Shown: positions 16,778 through 26,500 of the stretch, piece after piece
Layout of the letters: each line of letters opens with the position of its first letter
How positions within the stretch are numbered: the stretch's first letter is position 1
From: PALSA-1353 sp050012375
GTDB lineage: Bacteria; Planctomycetota; Phycisphaerae; Tepidisphaerales; Tepidisphaeraceae
Assembly (NCBI GenBank): GCA_050012375.1
Contig: JBEKHH010000011.1
Location: forward strand, 1 to 64,000
Direction of reading: 5' to 3'
Length of the DNA stretch: 64,000 bases
Translations under genes and position numbers: made by a program
Notes under the pieces: generated by a model
Seen by the model: the letters and a program-made list of their open reading frames with translations, nothing else
The model's database searches: none
Told to the model about the DNA's origin: nothing

Positions 16778-17184
16778 ATCGGACACTCCTTCCAACAAGT
16801 GGGCCGAAGGTCACAGGGTTGTGGACCAACCACACCCCCGCCTCAGCCTTGGTGGAGGAAAAGCCCGGCAGCGACCGTAGCGGAGGGGTCAAGGAGGAAC
16901 CGTCGGAGAAGAGGCTCCATGTACGCATGGAGTAGTTCCTTGACGCCGAGCACCGGTTGCTAAACTGGGAATCCGAGTCTGAGCGGGGATTTCTGCTGAC
17001 GGAGTGCGGAAGGAAGCTTCCGATTTGGCGGGCGTTTTTGTTCACCAGGAAGGGGTGCGGGGAAGCCCCGCGAGGCATGAAGTTCTTAACGACTTGTTAA
17101 GCGATTGGTGGTAACAGGAAGGGAGCTTTGCTGAAACCGTAGGTAGAACCTAGAGCGGGAAACGATGAAAGAGATCGGGGACAG
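16778..17184. other. hairpin-rich non-coding tract between ardC and the prepilin gene
   Basis: Several stems are visible. GGTTG/CAACC spans 16817-16831. An outer TCAAGGA/TCCTTGA (16889-16943) encloses CTCCATG/CATGGAG with a TACG loop (16915-16932). GCGGGG/CCCCGC with loop AAG spans 17057-17071. The last is preceded by GGAAGGGGT, as is a similar hairpin at 19824. Candidate roles are oriT, a single-strand promoter for the antirestriction gene, or a structured leader RNA. Confidence 0.5.
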
Positions 17185-18117
17185 TTGGAGTTGAGGACGG
17201 CACTCAGGGGAAGAGTCGCGCCGGATAGCAGCGGATTCACGCTGATCGAAATGTCGATCGTGCTGGTCGTCATCGGCCTCATTGTCGGCGGGGTGCTGGT
17301 CGGGCAGGACCTCATCCGCGCCGCCTATGTGCGGGCGACGATTTCCCAAGTGGAGAAATTCAACACGGCAGTCAACACGTTTTATGGAAAGTATCAAGCC
17401 TTGCCGGGGGACATGAATTACGCCACAGCTCTAAACTATGGATTTGCCACCATAGATTATAATGGCAGTGCCAGGGGTGGCGCCGGGGCAGGAAGCGGTA
17501 ACGGTGATGGCCTGATAGACGGATACGGTATAGGGACCGAAACACCTCCGAACAATCTTACCCAGTTAGAGGGTGAAACCTCCATGTTCTGGTCAGACCT
17601 GACTTACGCGAACGGCATGAATATTGGCCTTGTGCCGGGATCATTCGGTAGTGGTGCTTTATTTTTTTATTGGAGCGGCGGGACGTTTACATACTTTTCT
17701 CATTTAATGGGTTTGACTACGAATGTGGTTAGCCTCTATCTGCCTGAGGCAAAAATCGGAGGAGGTAATTATTTCTATGTATATGAAAATGGGGTTAATT
17801 ATTATGGCTTGTCAGTCATATCGGGGCTAGCAGTAGGGTTTCCATGGCTTTTGTCCTCGCCGGGGTTGATGGTTTCACAAGCGTACAACATCGATAGAAA
17901 AGTCGATGACGGCATTGCCACCAGCGGTAACGTGCAGGCCAATTACATGGGATATTCGGGCGCAGCGAACGCCATTATGGCTTCTCCAAGCGCTGCGGCC
18001 GGCAGCTATACCGCCACAACCTGTTACGACTCTAATACAGGCTTTTATGCAACGAGTTGGGGCAGCGGCAACAACGTCGCCTGCGCGCTGACGTTCAAAA
18101 TGCAGGGAGGGGATTAG
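17185..18117 (+). CDS. type IV prepilin-like protein on the mobile element
   Basis: The 310-residue protein has a prepilin cleavage/methylation site, SSGFTLIEMSIVLVVIGLIV (residues ~12-31), with Gly before Phe and Glu at +5. A long mature domain follows, with TISQVEKFNTAVNTFYGKYQALPGDM, Gly/Ser-rich loops and two Cys near the C-terminus (TTCYDS, NVACAL). The start is TTG at 17185 with no strong ribosome site, so the exact N-terminus is uncertain. It is unlike the G-type pseudopilin at 54.4 kb, and similar proteins occur in Alphaproteobacteria, so transfer is likely. A conjugation or adhesion pilus is possible, but no assembly genes are present here. Confidence 0.75.
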   Translation: MELRTALRGRVAPDSSGFTLIEMSIVLVVIGLIVGGVLVGQDLIRAAYVRATISQVEKFNTAVNTFYGKYQALPGDMNYATALNYGFATIDYNGSARGGAGAGSGNGDGLIDGYGIGTETPPNNLTQLEGETSMFWSDLTYANGMNIGLVPGSFGSGALFFYWSGGTFTYFSHLMGLTTNVVSLYLPEAKIGGGNYFYVYENGVNYYGLSVISGLAVGFPWLLSSPGLMVSQAYNIDRKVDDGIATSGNVQANYMGYSGAANAIMASPSAAAGSYTATTCYDSNTGFYATSWGSGNNVACALTFKMQGGD

Positions 18118-18138
18118 GGCGTCAAAGGACGGATGAAG

Positions 18139-18450
18139 TCAAACCGATATTCGCTCCGCGACCCTCGCGGCTCGTTTGCGAACAGTTCCCATCGACACGC
18201 CGAAGAATTCGGTGAATTCACTGTTGAGCAATCCGGGGACGCCGCAGGCTTGCCGGTCCAGGTTGGCAACTGCATAGATAATTCCCGCCGCCCATCCTTC
18301 GGGCTTGCCGGCCAATGGTCTGTCATCGACTGTGAGGAAACGCATGGCCTTCGTCGCACGTCTTTGCAACGCGACTTCGGGATACCTGGCAAAGAATCTA
18401 TCCAGGTGTTCTTTACAGGCGATCTCAACGGTATGGGTGTATGAAATCAT
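18139..18450 (-). CDS. DUF6398-like protein
   Basis: The 103-residue protein contains AGKPEGWAAGIIYAVANLDR and then LNSEFTEFFGVSMGTVRKRA. This is a helical domain in which the second part resembles a helix-turn-helix (FFGVSMGTVRKRAARV). This matches my memory of DUF6398. The frame is open further upstream to 18759, but that part is the reverse reading of the DNA methyltransferase gene. The ATG at 18450 is the last one before the conserved part. Transcription is convergent with the prepilin gene. Confidence 0.6.
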   Translation of the reverse strand: MISYTHTVEIACKEHLDRFFARYPEVALQRRATKAMRFLTVDDRPLAGKPEGWAAGIIYAVANLDRQACGVPGLLNSEFTEFFGVSMGTVRKRAARVAERISV

Positions 18451-18502
18451 GGCCAATTTCTTGATCGGCAGTCTACCGGACAATTCGCAATTGGCGAGAA
18501 AA

Positions 18503-19255
18503 TTATCGCGGGACTCTCTCAAAAACGCAGCATACGTCGTGCAATCCAGGAATGAAGCTGCTGCGATAGATCTTGCGGCTACTCGATGCCCCGTGACTGA
18601 AGCGGATGATATCGGTGCAAGATTGGCGGAGGCCCAAATCAAAGGCAAGCTGCTTGGTGTGCCAGGTGAGCGGAACAAAACCCGCCTCGCGGTCGTTGTA
18701 GTCGCCCATGAGGATGGCGAGCTTGCCGCCGGGCACGAGCGCCCCGGCACAGTTGGCAATCAGCAGCCGGTAGCGGTCGAGGAAAAGATTCAGCGTGGGC
18801 GTGCGTGATAAGTCGCGCGGGTCGTCGGTGTAGAGCTTCTGCCGCCAGTACGGCGGATGAATCCAGGCGAATTCAAAGCATTCACGCGGAAACTGCGAGG
18901 CGTCACACGCATCGACTCCTGCGTGCAGGTCGCTGGAATAGCAGTAAACGCCCACCTCGCGGCATACGTCGCGACACGTTCCCGAGCCTGTCATGGGGTC
19001 GAAGACGCTACGGGCACGAAAGAACCGCAGCAGGTCGGCGATGAGATTACCACCGCAATTTCCGGGGTAGCTGCGGTCGCCGTACTCACCGGCCCTGTCA
19101 AAATGATAGAGGCTTGTCAAGTGCGGCACTGGACTTGTGGTGACCGGAGCCTTGGGCAGGCGGGCGTATCTGACTTGCTTGGCGACATCTGCTTTGGGCA
19201 TCAGTCTGCGGCGACGGGCGGCAAAGAATGGATTGACGATAGATGATGTGGTCAT
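18503..19255 (-). CDS. DNA methyltransferase with an HPPY catalytic motif
   Basis: The 250-residue protein has SAM motif I DPMTGSGT at 86-93 and the catalytic motif HPPYW at 133-137, an amino-methyltransferase (N6-adenine or N4-cytosine) variant of [DN]PPY. KLAILMGDYN follows as the next conserved strand. No restriction enzyme lies beside it, so it is probably an orphan that protects the element's DNA from host restriction. Together with ArdC it makes an antirestriction group. A hairpin separates it from the small upstream gene. Confidence 0.8.
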   Translation of the reverse strand: MTTSSIVNPFFAARRRRLMPKADVAKQVRYARLPKAPVTTSPVPHLTSLYHFDRAGEYGDRSYPGNCGGNLIADLLRFFRARSVFDPMTGSGTCRDVCREVGVYCYSSDLHAGVDACDASQFPRECFEFAWIHPPYWRQKLYTDDPRDLSRTPTLNLFLDRYRLLIANCAGALVPGGKLAILMGDYNDREAGFVPLTWHTKQLAFDLGLRQSCTDIIRFSHGASSSRKIYRSSFIPGLHDVCCVFERVPR

Positions 19256-19276
19256 GGTGAGATTCCTTTCATGAGA

Positions 19277-19300
19277 GGGCGGGCCTCTTAGGACCCGCCC
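19277..19300 (-). terminator. GC-rich stem-loop between two minus-strand genes
   Basis: On the minus strand GGGCGGG pairs with CCCGCCC across a 10-nt loop, 14 nt after the stop of the upstream gene. There is no T-run. It may attenuate read-through into the methyltransferase gene. Confidence 0.45.
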
Positions 19301-19313
19301 AGGTTGATGCGAG

Positions 19314-19526
19314 TTAGTCCTTCTTGTCGGCTAAGACGCGGAGGACGATGTGACCGTCGAGTGGCACGGCTTCGAGCTGGATGTTGAAGCCTTTGCCATC
19401 CCTGTGAGGCCAGGCGGCCCCAATCCGGGTGAAGAATCCCTTGCCTCCTTCGCGATCGCGCACCTGATAGACGATGTGGCTGGGGGATTTGGATGTTGCG
19501 GTCGGCGTTTCGTTGGTATTGCTCAT
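19314..19526 (-). CDS. small element-encoded protein of unknown function
   Basis: The 70-residue protein starts MSNTNETPTATSKSPSH after a ribosome site GAAGGAGACATTT. It then reads IVYQVRDREGGKGFFTRIGAAW, then GFNIQLEAVPLDGHIVLR. This pattern (G.F..RIG.AWPH.DG.GF.I.L...P..G.I.LR) is common in short ORFs of conjugative elements and plasmids. No biochemical role is known to me. The ribosome site is among the best in the region. Confidence 0.7.
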   Translation of the reverse strand: MSNTNETPTATSKSPSHIVYQVRDREGGKGFFTRIGAAWPHRDGKGFNIQLEAVPLDGHIVLRVLADKKD

Positions 19527-19948
19527 AAATGTCTCCTTCGTTTGTTTGTGACCGCGACCATCGCGGCCTTACGGCACGTGAAAGAAAGCCGGCAAGTCCG
19601 GGGCGCAGCGCACGGGGCAAGCGAAAGGCCGAAGGCTTCCTTCAGGAAAGCGGCCTTGGCAGCTTGCGCCGCCTGGCGTCGGCTTTAAACGTGCCCGTAA
19701 AGAAAGGACGCGTGCTGTGGTCGAATATGAGAAGGAAGAGAAATGGAGTGAGCACTCACCCGAATGAGACACGGTGTCCATTCGCTTTGCATCAGCTCGG
19801 AACACGAGTCTGCGGGGAAGGGGTGTGGGAAAGCGCCCCACAACGCACGTCAGAAAATTCGCATCTGCGGATGAAATTAATCCACCGCTTGAGACAAATA
19901 GTGGGTGTGGAGATTGATGCCACAAGGACTCTAAGAAAGGAGACATGT
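19527..19948. other. hairpin-rich non-coding tract upstream of the relaxase, candidate oriT
   Basis: A perfect palindrome GTGAGCACTCAC lies at 19748-19759. A long stem at 19761-19784 is CGAATG-a-GACAC-g-GTGTC-CATTCG. A further hairpin TGTGGG/CCCACA at 19824-19842 is preceded by GGAAGGGG. The tract lies between the divergent 19314 gene and the genes leading to the MobF relaxase, the position where oriT is often found. No nic site can be named from sequence alone. Confidence 0.5.
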
Positions 19949-20266
19949 ATGAAGCGTCAGAATCATCGCCGAAGCAAGGGATTCATCATCGAGGGCCTGC
20001 TGCTCCTGCTCGTGCTGATCGGCATTAGCGCGGCGGCAACAGCTCCTGTGGTCGCCAGCAATCCGCAGAAGCCGGATCAGGGTACCCCACAGGCGAATGT
20101 CGCCAAGACGGTCACCGAAGGCGCCCGTGCCGGAGACGCGGTTCTTCGGCTGTCCAAGGACGCGGACAACACTTCGGACGTCACCCCTGACACCGACTCC
20201 GGCGGTGATGGTGGTTTCGGGGACAGTATCGGTGACTTCCTGCAGGGCCTGTTGGACAGCTTTTAG
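19949..20266 (+). CDS. small exported protein upstream of the relaxase
   Basis: The 105-residue protein starts MKRQNHRRSKG and has one strong membrane segment, FIIEGLLLLLVLIGISAAAT. An acidic, low-complexity periplasmic tail ends GDSIGDFLQGLLDSF. The segment GFIIEGLLLLLVLIG, with Gly before a hydrophobic residue and Glu at +4, loosely recalls a prepilin-like leader. AAAGGAGACATGT precedes the ATG. It lies 64 nt before the relaxase and is probably co-transcribed with it. Its function is unknown. Confidence 0.6.
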   Translation: MKRQNHRRSKGFIIEGLLLLLVLIGISAAATAPVVASNPQKPDQGTPQANVAKTVTEGARAGDAVLRLSKDADNTSDVTPDTDSGGDGGFGDSIGDFLQGLLDSF

Positions 20267-20330
20267 CAGGCAGGCGCGCGGGATTGCGGAGCGTTAACCA
20301 TTCTTCAACCTTTTCGTGTTATGTTTGAAG

Positions 20331-23018
20331 ATGCTTCGCATTATCCAGAACAGCTCGCCCCAGCGTGCCAAGAGCTACTACACCTCGGCAAGCCTCGCTG
20401 ATTATTACACGGAAAGTCAGGAGCTTGCCGGGGTGTGGGGCGGCGAGGGCGCAAAACGTCTCGGCCTGTCGGGAATTGTGGATAAGAAGGCGTGGAACGC
20501 TCTCTGCGACAATCGCCACCCGGCAACGGGCGAACAGCTTACGCCGCGGCGTAAGCAGGAAAGGAGGGTCGGATACGATTTAAATTGGCATGTGCCCAAA
20601 AGCGTATCGCTGCTGTACGGACTTACGAATGACCAGCGCATCCTCGACGCTTTCCAGAAGTCCGTCGATGAGACGATGCAGGAGATGGAAGCGGAACTGA
20701 AAACAAGGGTCCGTCAAGGCGGGCGAAATGAAGACCGCGTCACCGGGAACATGATCTGGGGAACGTTTGTTCACCAGACAGCTCGGCCGGTGGACGGCAT
20801 TCCTGACCCGCATCTTCATGCCCACTGCTTCTGTTTCAACGTAACGTTCGACGAAGCCGAAAAGCGATGGAAAGCGGCGCAGTTCGGCGACTTGAAACGG
20901 GATGCAAGTTATTTCGAGGCGAAGTTTCATTCGCGCCTGACGCGGCATCTTTCCGACCTAGGCCTCAGCATCGCGCGTAAGCGCAAGGGCTGGGACATCG
21001 CTGGCTTTTCGAAAGCGACATTGGATAACTTCTCACGGCGAACGGCTGACATCGAGAAATTCGCCAGAAAACATAAAGTTCATGATCCCGCCATAAGAGG
21101 AGCCCTCCTGGGATCGCTCACTCGCGAGCGAAAACAAAAAGACCTTTCCATGCCGCAATTGCGTGAAGTATGGCGGTCGAGATTAGGTGGCGACGAGGCA
21201 GAAGCCATTGCCAAAATTGCCCGCTCAATTGGAGGGCCGGCTATACCGGAAAGGCCAGAGGCGGCGCGGGAAGCGGCAGCGCTGGCAACGGAGCATTGTC
21301 TGGAACGAAAATCGGTCGTTTCCGAGCGAGAACTGTTGACGGAAGCGATGAAACGCTCGGTCGGCGCGGCGTCTGTGCGGGAAATAGAGAAGGCCGTCCG
21401 CAATGAAAAGCTCCTCGTAACCGAGCGTAACGGCGAAAGGCTGGTTACGACCCATGAGGTACTCGATGAGGAGCAACGGATAACGGAATTTGCCCGCCGC
21501 AGCCGGGGGACACGCGACACGCTGGTGCCGGGGATGCACGAGTTCAAAGACACCCAGCTGAACGATGGCCAGCGGCGAGCGGTGCTGCATGTCCTGCATT
21601 CGACGGATGCCGTGACGATCATTCGGGGGAAGGCGGGCGTTGGAAAGACCAGAGCCATGCGCGAAGCCGTGAACGCGATTGAAGGTGCTGGCAAACGGGT
21701 GCTTGCTCTGGCTCCATCGGCAGAGGCCAGCCGTGGCGTATTGCGTGAGCAGGAAGGCTTCGCGAATGCTGACACCGTTGCGCGGTTCCTAGTTGATGAG
21801 AAGCTGCAGGAATCCACTCGCGGCGGCGTTCTGTGGGTTGATGAAGCCGGTCTCTTAGGAACGCGAAGCATGGGCCAGCTATTCGAAGTCGCCCGAAAAA
21901 TCGACGCACGCATCGTGCTTGCGGGTGACACTAGACAACATTCACCTGTTGAACGCGGTGCCGCACTGCGACTGCTTGAAACTGAAGCCGGACTGGCGCC
22001 GGCGGAAATAACCAAGATACAACGGCAAAAAAACGCCTACCGCAATGTAGTCGAAGCGCTCAGTGAAGGGCGTACTAGCGATGGGCTGAAACAGCTTGAT
22101 GAAATGGGGTGGGTGAGGGAAGTCCCCAGCGACGAGCGTTACAACATGTTGGCAACGGATTACGTTGCGGCGGTGAAGGCAGGGAAGTCAGCTCTGGTGA
22201 TCAGCCCGACGCACCGCGAGAAAAACCTGGTCACGGAAAGCATCAGGGAAGAACTGCATCGCAAAGGAGAATTGGGGCATGATCAGTATGCGATCAGCGT
22301 CCTGGAAAACCTCAATCTCACTGAAGCCGAGCGGCGCGACCCCCTCAATTACAATAATGACGCCGATGTAATCGTCTTTCATCAAAACGCAAAGAAAATC
22401 GCGACGAGTGGCGCGAAGGATCAGGGATATTTTAGGAAAGGGGACCGGATCACGGTGGGAAACGCACCGTTGCCGCTCGATCAGGCGAGCCGGTTTCAGG
22501 TATTCCGAAAGCACACGATCAAACTCGGAGCCGGCGACCGTGTTCGTGTGAGCCGCAACGGCAAGACTGCCGACGGCGCTCATCGGCTGGATAATGGGGC
22601 TATCTATAAGATTCAGGATATTTCGATGGACGGGAACATCACGCTGGAGAACGGGTGGAAGGTAGCGCGGGATTTCGGTTTTTTGGATTATGGGTATGCC
22701 ACGACTTCGTACAGCGCGCAGTCCAAAACGGTTGACCACGTATTCATCGCGGAATCCTCAATGTCCGCCCCTGCGGCATCGCGGGAACAATTATACGTTT
22801 CTGTTTCGAGAGGCAGATCACGGGCAACCATATATACCGACGACAAGGAGGCGCTGCGCGAATCCGTGCAAAGGTACGACGACCGGCTGAGTGCCACCGA
22901 AGTTATGTCGGGTCGCATGCGTCGTCACCACATTCTGTCCGAACAGGCAATGGAGCAGGACCCGGTTCAGCGGCATGAAGTGGAACACGCCAGAGAGGAA
23001 TTGAATTATGGCAGATGA
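20331..23018 (+). CDS. MobF-family conjugative relaxase/helicase (TrwC/TraI-like)
   Basis: The 895-residue protein nicks oriT, attaches to the 5' end through tyrosine and unwinds the transferred strand. The relaxase domain (1-~250) has catalytic tyrosines in KSYYTS (16-17) and ADYYTES (25-26), and the metal-binding HLHAH at 161-165. The RecD-like helicase half has Walker A RGKAGVGKT (432-440), Walker B WVDEAG (502-507) and the C-terminal motif DYGYATTSYSAQSKT, then YVSVSRGRS. Both domains look complete. The GTG at 20316 is an alternative start five codons upstream. The last 11 nt overlap the next gene. No type IV secretion genes are in the window, so the element may be mobilizable only. Confidence 0.93.
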   Translation: MLRIIQNSSPQRAKSYYTSASLADYYTESQELAGVWGGEGAKRLGLSGIVDKKAWNALCDNRHPATGEQLTPRRKQERRVGYDLNWHVPKSVSLLYGLTNDQRILDAFQKSVDETMQEMEAELKTRVRQGGRNEDRVTGNMIWGTFVHQTARPVDGIPDPHLHAHCFCFNVTFDEAEKRWKAAQFGDLKRDASYFEAKFHSRLTRHLSDLGLSIARKRKGWDIAGFSKATLDNFSRRTADIEKFARKHKVHDPAIRGALLGSLTRERKQKDLSMPQLREVWRSRLGGDEAEAIAKIARSIGGPAIPERPEAAREAAALATEHCLERKSVVSERELLTEAMKRSVGAASVREIEKAVRNEKLLVTERNGERLVTTHEVLDEEQRITEFARRSRGTRDTLVPGMHEFKDTQLNDGQRRAVLHVLHSTDAVTIIRGKAGVGKTRAMREAVNAIEGAGKRVLALAPSAEASRGVLREQEGFANADTVARFLVDEKLQESTRGGVLWVDEAGLLGTRSMGQLFEVARKIDARIVLAGDTRQHSPVERGAALRLLETEAGLAPAEITKIQRQKNAYRNVVEALSEGRTSDGLKQLDEMGWVREVPSDERYNMLATDYVAAVKAGKSALVISPTHREKNLVTESIREELHRKGELGHDQYAISVLENLNLTEAERRDPLNYNNDADVIVFHQNAKKIATSGAKDQGYFRKGDRITVGNAPLPLDQASRFQVFRKHTIKLGAGDRVRVSRNGKTADGAHRLDNGAIYKIQDISMDGNITLENGWKVARDFGFLDYGYATTSYSAQSKTVDHVFIAESSMSAPAASREQLYVSVSRGRSRATIYTDDKEALRESVQRYDDRLSATEVMSGRMRRHHILSEQAMEQDPVQRHEVEHAREELNYGR

Positions 23019-23418
23019 TTTGCTTCGCAAATACGCGGGCCGTGCGAGCACGCTGGCTACGGAACTGGATACTGAGACGGAAGCGGACTCGGACGACCTT
23101 GGTAGTTTCGGCTGGCTCAGGAGTTCTCGCGATCGTTGTCTGATGTTGCAGTTCTTTAAGAAAGACGGAAGCGTTGTTGCGGTTCCCTATACGTGGTTGG
23201 AGCGGGTTGAATTTCATCCGAAGGAAGGGATCACGCTGTCGGCTCAGGGAAAGAAGATTCGGATTCGAGGACGGCACCTCAACGCGGAAGTTCGTCCACA
23301 CGTGGCCCTGTTTGACGGAATCTGCCGCGGGCGAGTTCCGTGGATTCTGGAAGCTGAACGTGCGGCGTCGGTGCGTGCGGGAGAGGAAGCAACCGTGGTC
23401 GAAGAAATTGAAGCATAG
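23008..23418 (+). CDS. hypothetical protein coupled to the relaxase
   Basis: The 136-residue soluble protein starts MADDLLRKYAGRASTLATELD and has a beta-rich middle (MLQFFKKDGSVVAVPYTWLERVEF, residues 45-68). It ends in a Glu/Val-rich tail. Its ATG lies inside the last codons of the relaxase gene, an 11-nt overlap that implies translational coupling. Small proteins of this type often follow relaxase genes. I recognise no domain. Confidence 0.65.
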   Translation: MADDLLRKYAGRASTLATELDTETEADSDDLGSFGWLRSSRDRCLMLQFFKKDGSVVAVPYTWLERVEFHPKEGITLSAQGKKIRIRGRHLNAEVRPHVALFDGICRGRVPWILEAERAASVRAGEEATVVEEIEA

Positions 23419-23513
23419 GGGTAGTATGAGAGCCGACATCTTGATCCAGCGCATGATGCAGGATCGGTGCGATGCACAGGCCATTTCTGGTTCGTGTGGT
23501 ATAGGGTTGCGCT

Positions 23514-26500
23514 ATGGATATGGAAGTTCCCAAGGAGAAACTCAAAACCTATTGCAGGATGATTGCCAATGCGCTGTCCGGGCCGCTAAACGTCCTGTCG
23601 GAAACGGGCGTTCCGATTGAATTCAAGGCACGACAGACGCAACGAGTGTCTATATCCCGAAGGGTCGTCGAGAAGTCCGCTGATGCTGAAGGACTGCGGA
23701 GAGACTTACCAGCGCACACGACGCAGGTAGAGAGTGCAGATGATCTTAGAGCATTGCGGACGTGGGTTGCCAAAGCAGAACGGCAGCCCCTCCTGGTTCA
23801 GGCGCCTTTTGGATTGGGTAAATCCGCGTTGTTAGCGGCATTTGCTGTCGATTTGGCAAAAGAATGTTTGCAAATTTTAGAACGGCGCACGGGATCGTAC
23901 GAACTTCATGCTCTCCGGGTTCCCCTTCCTGTCCGCCTACGGGATGTTGACGCGGCGGAGGAATGGGACAATGTGCTTAAGCTTGCATACCGGCAATACG
24001 CGTCGGGGGCTGTTGCCGAGCAACGACTAACACGTAAGGAGATCAGGCAGTTAACTCACGCGGGACAACTCGTGTGCCTTTATGACGGACACGATGAAGT
24101 AGCCGCGGAAAATGCGAATGCAATGTTGTACAAAATTGGCAGGTTTCATTTCCAGCACAAGGGATATTTAATTAGCTCGCGTGAAAGGCCGGCGGGCTTT
24201 AATGAAGATCAAATCTACCGCTTGGAAGAGCTTTCCCATGAATCGATCGACAAATTGCTCGCCCGGATGCTCGGGCGGCGAAAAGACAAACTCCAAATGG
24301 CTACCGCGAGATTCGTTAGCCTTAAGCCGGCAATTAGTTCACTCTTGCGGCGGCCGCTGTTCTTAGCGATTTGGGCGCGAAGAGTCCTGGAGTGCAACCA
24401 CCAAGCGGAATTACCCTCGACGATAGACGAACTGATGACCGTCGCCACGCTCCAGTGCTTTGAGCGTGCCAACAAGGTTCTCGGGGGCAATTGCCCGGCC
24501 GGGAATGATGAGCGAGAAGGCCAATTCATAACGCTCGGTTACTTTCTTTTAGCTGATGCCAGTACGTCCTATGACGAGCAGCCAAAGCTGGATCAATTAC
24601 GCGAAGCAGTTGTAAAAAAGCGGTTTGCTATCGCTCCAGCGCCGGCGGAACGCGAACGATCGTTGTCGCCTGCGGAGTACGATTTTCAAAGGACCAGACG
24701 ACTCGCCTACGCGCTAGGCTTAATTTCGACGCGAGAAGGGGGCCAATCTTGGGTGCCCAAGACTCCTGTCGTTGAATATTTGATCGGTCGCTACATGGCC
24801 AGTTTGGCAGAAGGAGGTGAGCGTGAGCAATACGCATTCGTGGAAATCATTCGTCGCTGGTGCTATTTGCCCCGGACGTATGACACGTTGGATTTTGTGT
24901 GTCATCGAATTACTGCGTTGCGCGCACAAGTTGGAATAACAAATGGTAGTGAATTGATCGACGCGTTGATCGCGTGGATGTGCGCTGTGAGCCAAAACGA
25001 ACCGTTTCGGGCCGGGGCTCTAGGAAAAGGTGCGGAAATCCCAACGAGTGACTGTCTAGTACGTCCTGCCGCATGGTGTGCCCTCCGGATGGCAGATAGG
25101 CTCAAACTCAAAACTGTTGCTCCTGTGGCGAAAGCAGCAATTGGGGCGTTGTGCGAAGAACTTCGCAAGGAGCATATTGCAATTATTTTGCCGCAAGTGT
25201 TGGATATGCGGACGATCAAAGTGCTAATCGAAGAAGCGCTTCGAGCAATGGATAGGGGTGATCTTAATCACTACTTTTGCGAGGATGTGCTGCGGATGGT
25301 GGCGGGACGCGTGGCCGCAGTGGATGCCTTACGGTTGATCAAAGATTTGTTTGCCGCTGCGGCTTCGGGTGGTATCTGGGGTAGCGCCAAAGTTCAATAC
25401 GCGGTCCATGGGGCAAGCCAGCGACTACCAGAACCGGATGCATGTAGAATTTTTCATTGGCGCGAACGTGATATCCGGTCATCGAAGAATGTTGATCTCC
25501 GGTCAGCCGCGTTTGACGGTGCTTCCAAACGGGTTCCAGAAAATGTGGGAAGAGAGGCGATTCGCGAAGCGATGGCCCAAGAACCCAATACTAATCCGGT
25601 GAACGGTTGGATAATTAAGCACGCCGCTGCGCGCATCGAGTCTAATGACGTCCTTGAGGTTGTTCGGCAGGTCATCGATTCGTATGTGCTCCCATACATG
25701 TGGGGAATGAGTGCCCAAGCGTGGGCAATTGAGGGAGCGGTTCAACAAGTGTCGGAAGCCGAAGCTTCAAAAGTTGTCAAAATGCTGATTGAGTCATATT
25801 CGAAAACTCTTAATTCAAGAGACGAATTAGCGTGGGATCGGGCCATTAAGACTGCCGCAACACGCTTGTCACAGGAGGAGGCGGCGCTCGTATTTGACGA
25901 TTGGCTCTCCTCCTTTCAAAACGCAACCCCTTCGTACAAGGATGCGTGGCATGCTGCGGTTGCAGGAGCACTGCTTCGGCTTCCACAAAAACGCGCGAAT
26001 AAGCTCTTTCCGGTTTTATCGCCGGTGTGGGACGAGGCATATGAGCGCGTTCCAGAGGCGAAAGTTGAGAAGGTCGTCGGGGATTTGATTGCAGAAGTGC
26101 CCCGCCGAGAAAGTTGGGGTTGGTTGGGTGGATCGATAAAGAGTGCAGTGGGCTGCGTTTCAGAACAAGATGTGCCGAGGCTCGTGGCTAAATGGATTAA
26201 ATCGTACAAGACAGGTCCCCAAAAGGATCGGCACTACTGGAACGAGGCGATTGAAGCGGCCGCGAGACGGGCGCGCGATGCAACATGCGTTATTCCGCTC
26301 ATTAATCTTCTGGGCGAACAGGACGAATGGCGGGAATTGAGCGTCGAAGTAGCGCTGGCATCGGACAGTGTCGGATTTGTCGCCGATGTTGTGGCAAAGA
26401 AGCAGGAGCGACAAGGTGACGGAGCCCAATGGGTGTGGACTGGCTCGCTGATTCCGTTGGACCGTCAGGATAGGAGGCTCGTGCTGGACCCGTATCTGGC

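Noticed and set aside
18451..18759. Upstream part of the open frame of the DUF6398-like gene
   Set aside because: It overlaps the DNA methyltransferase in a different frame on the same strand, and its Ser/Pro/Ala-rich translation is a shadow.
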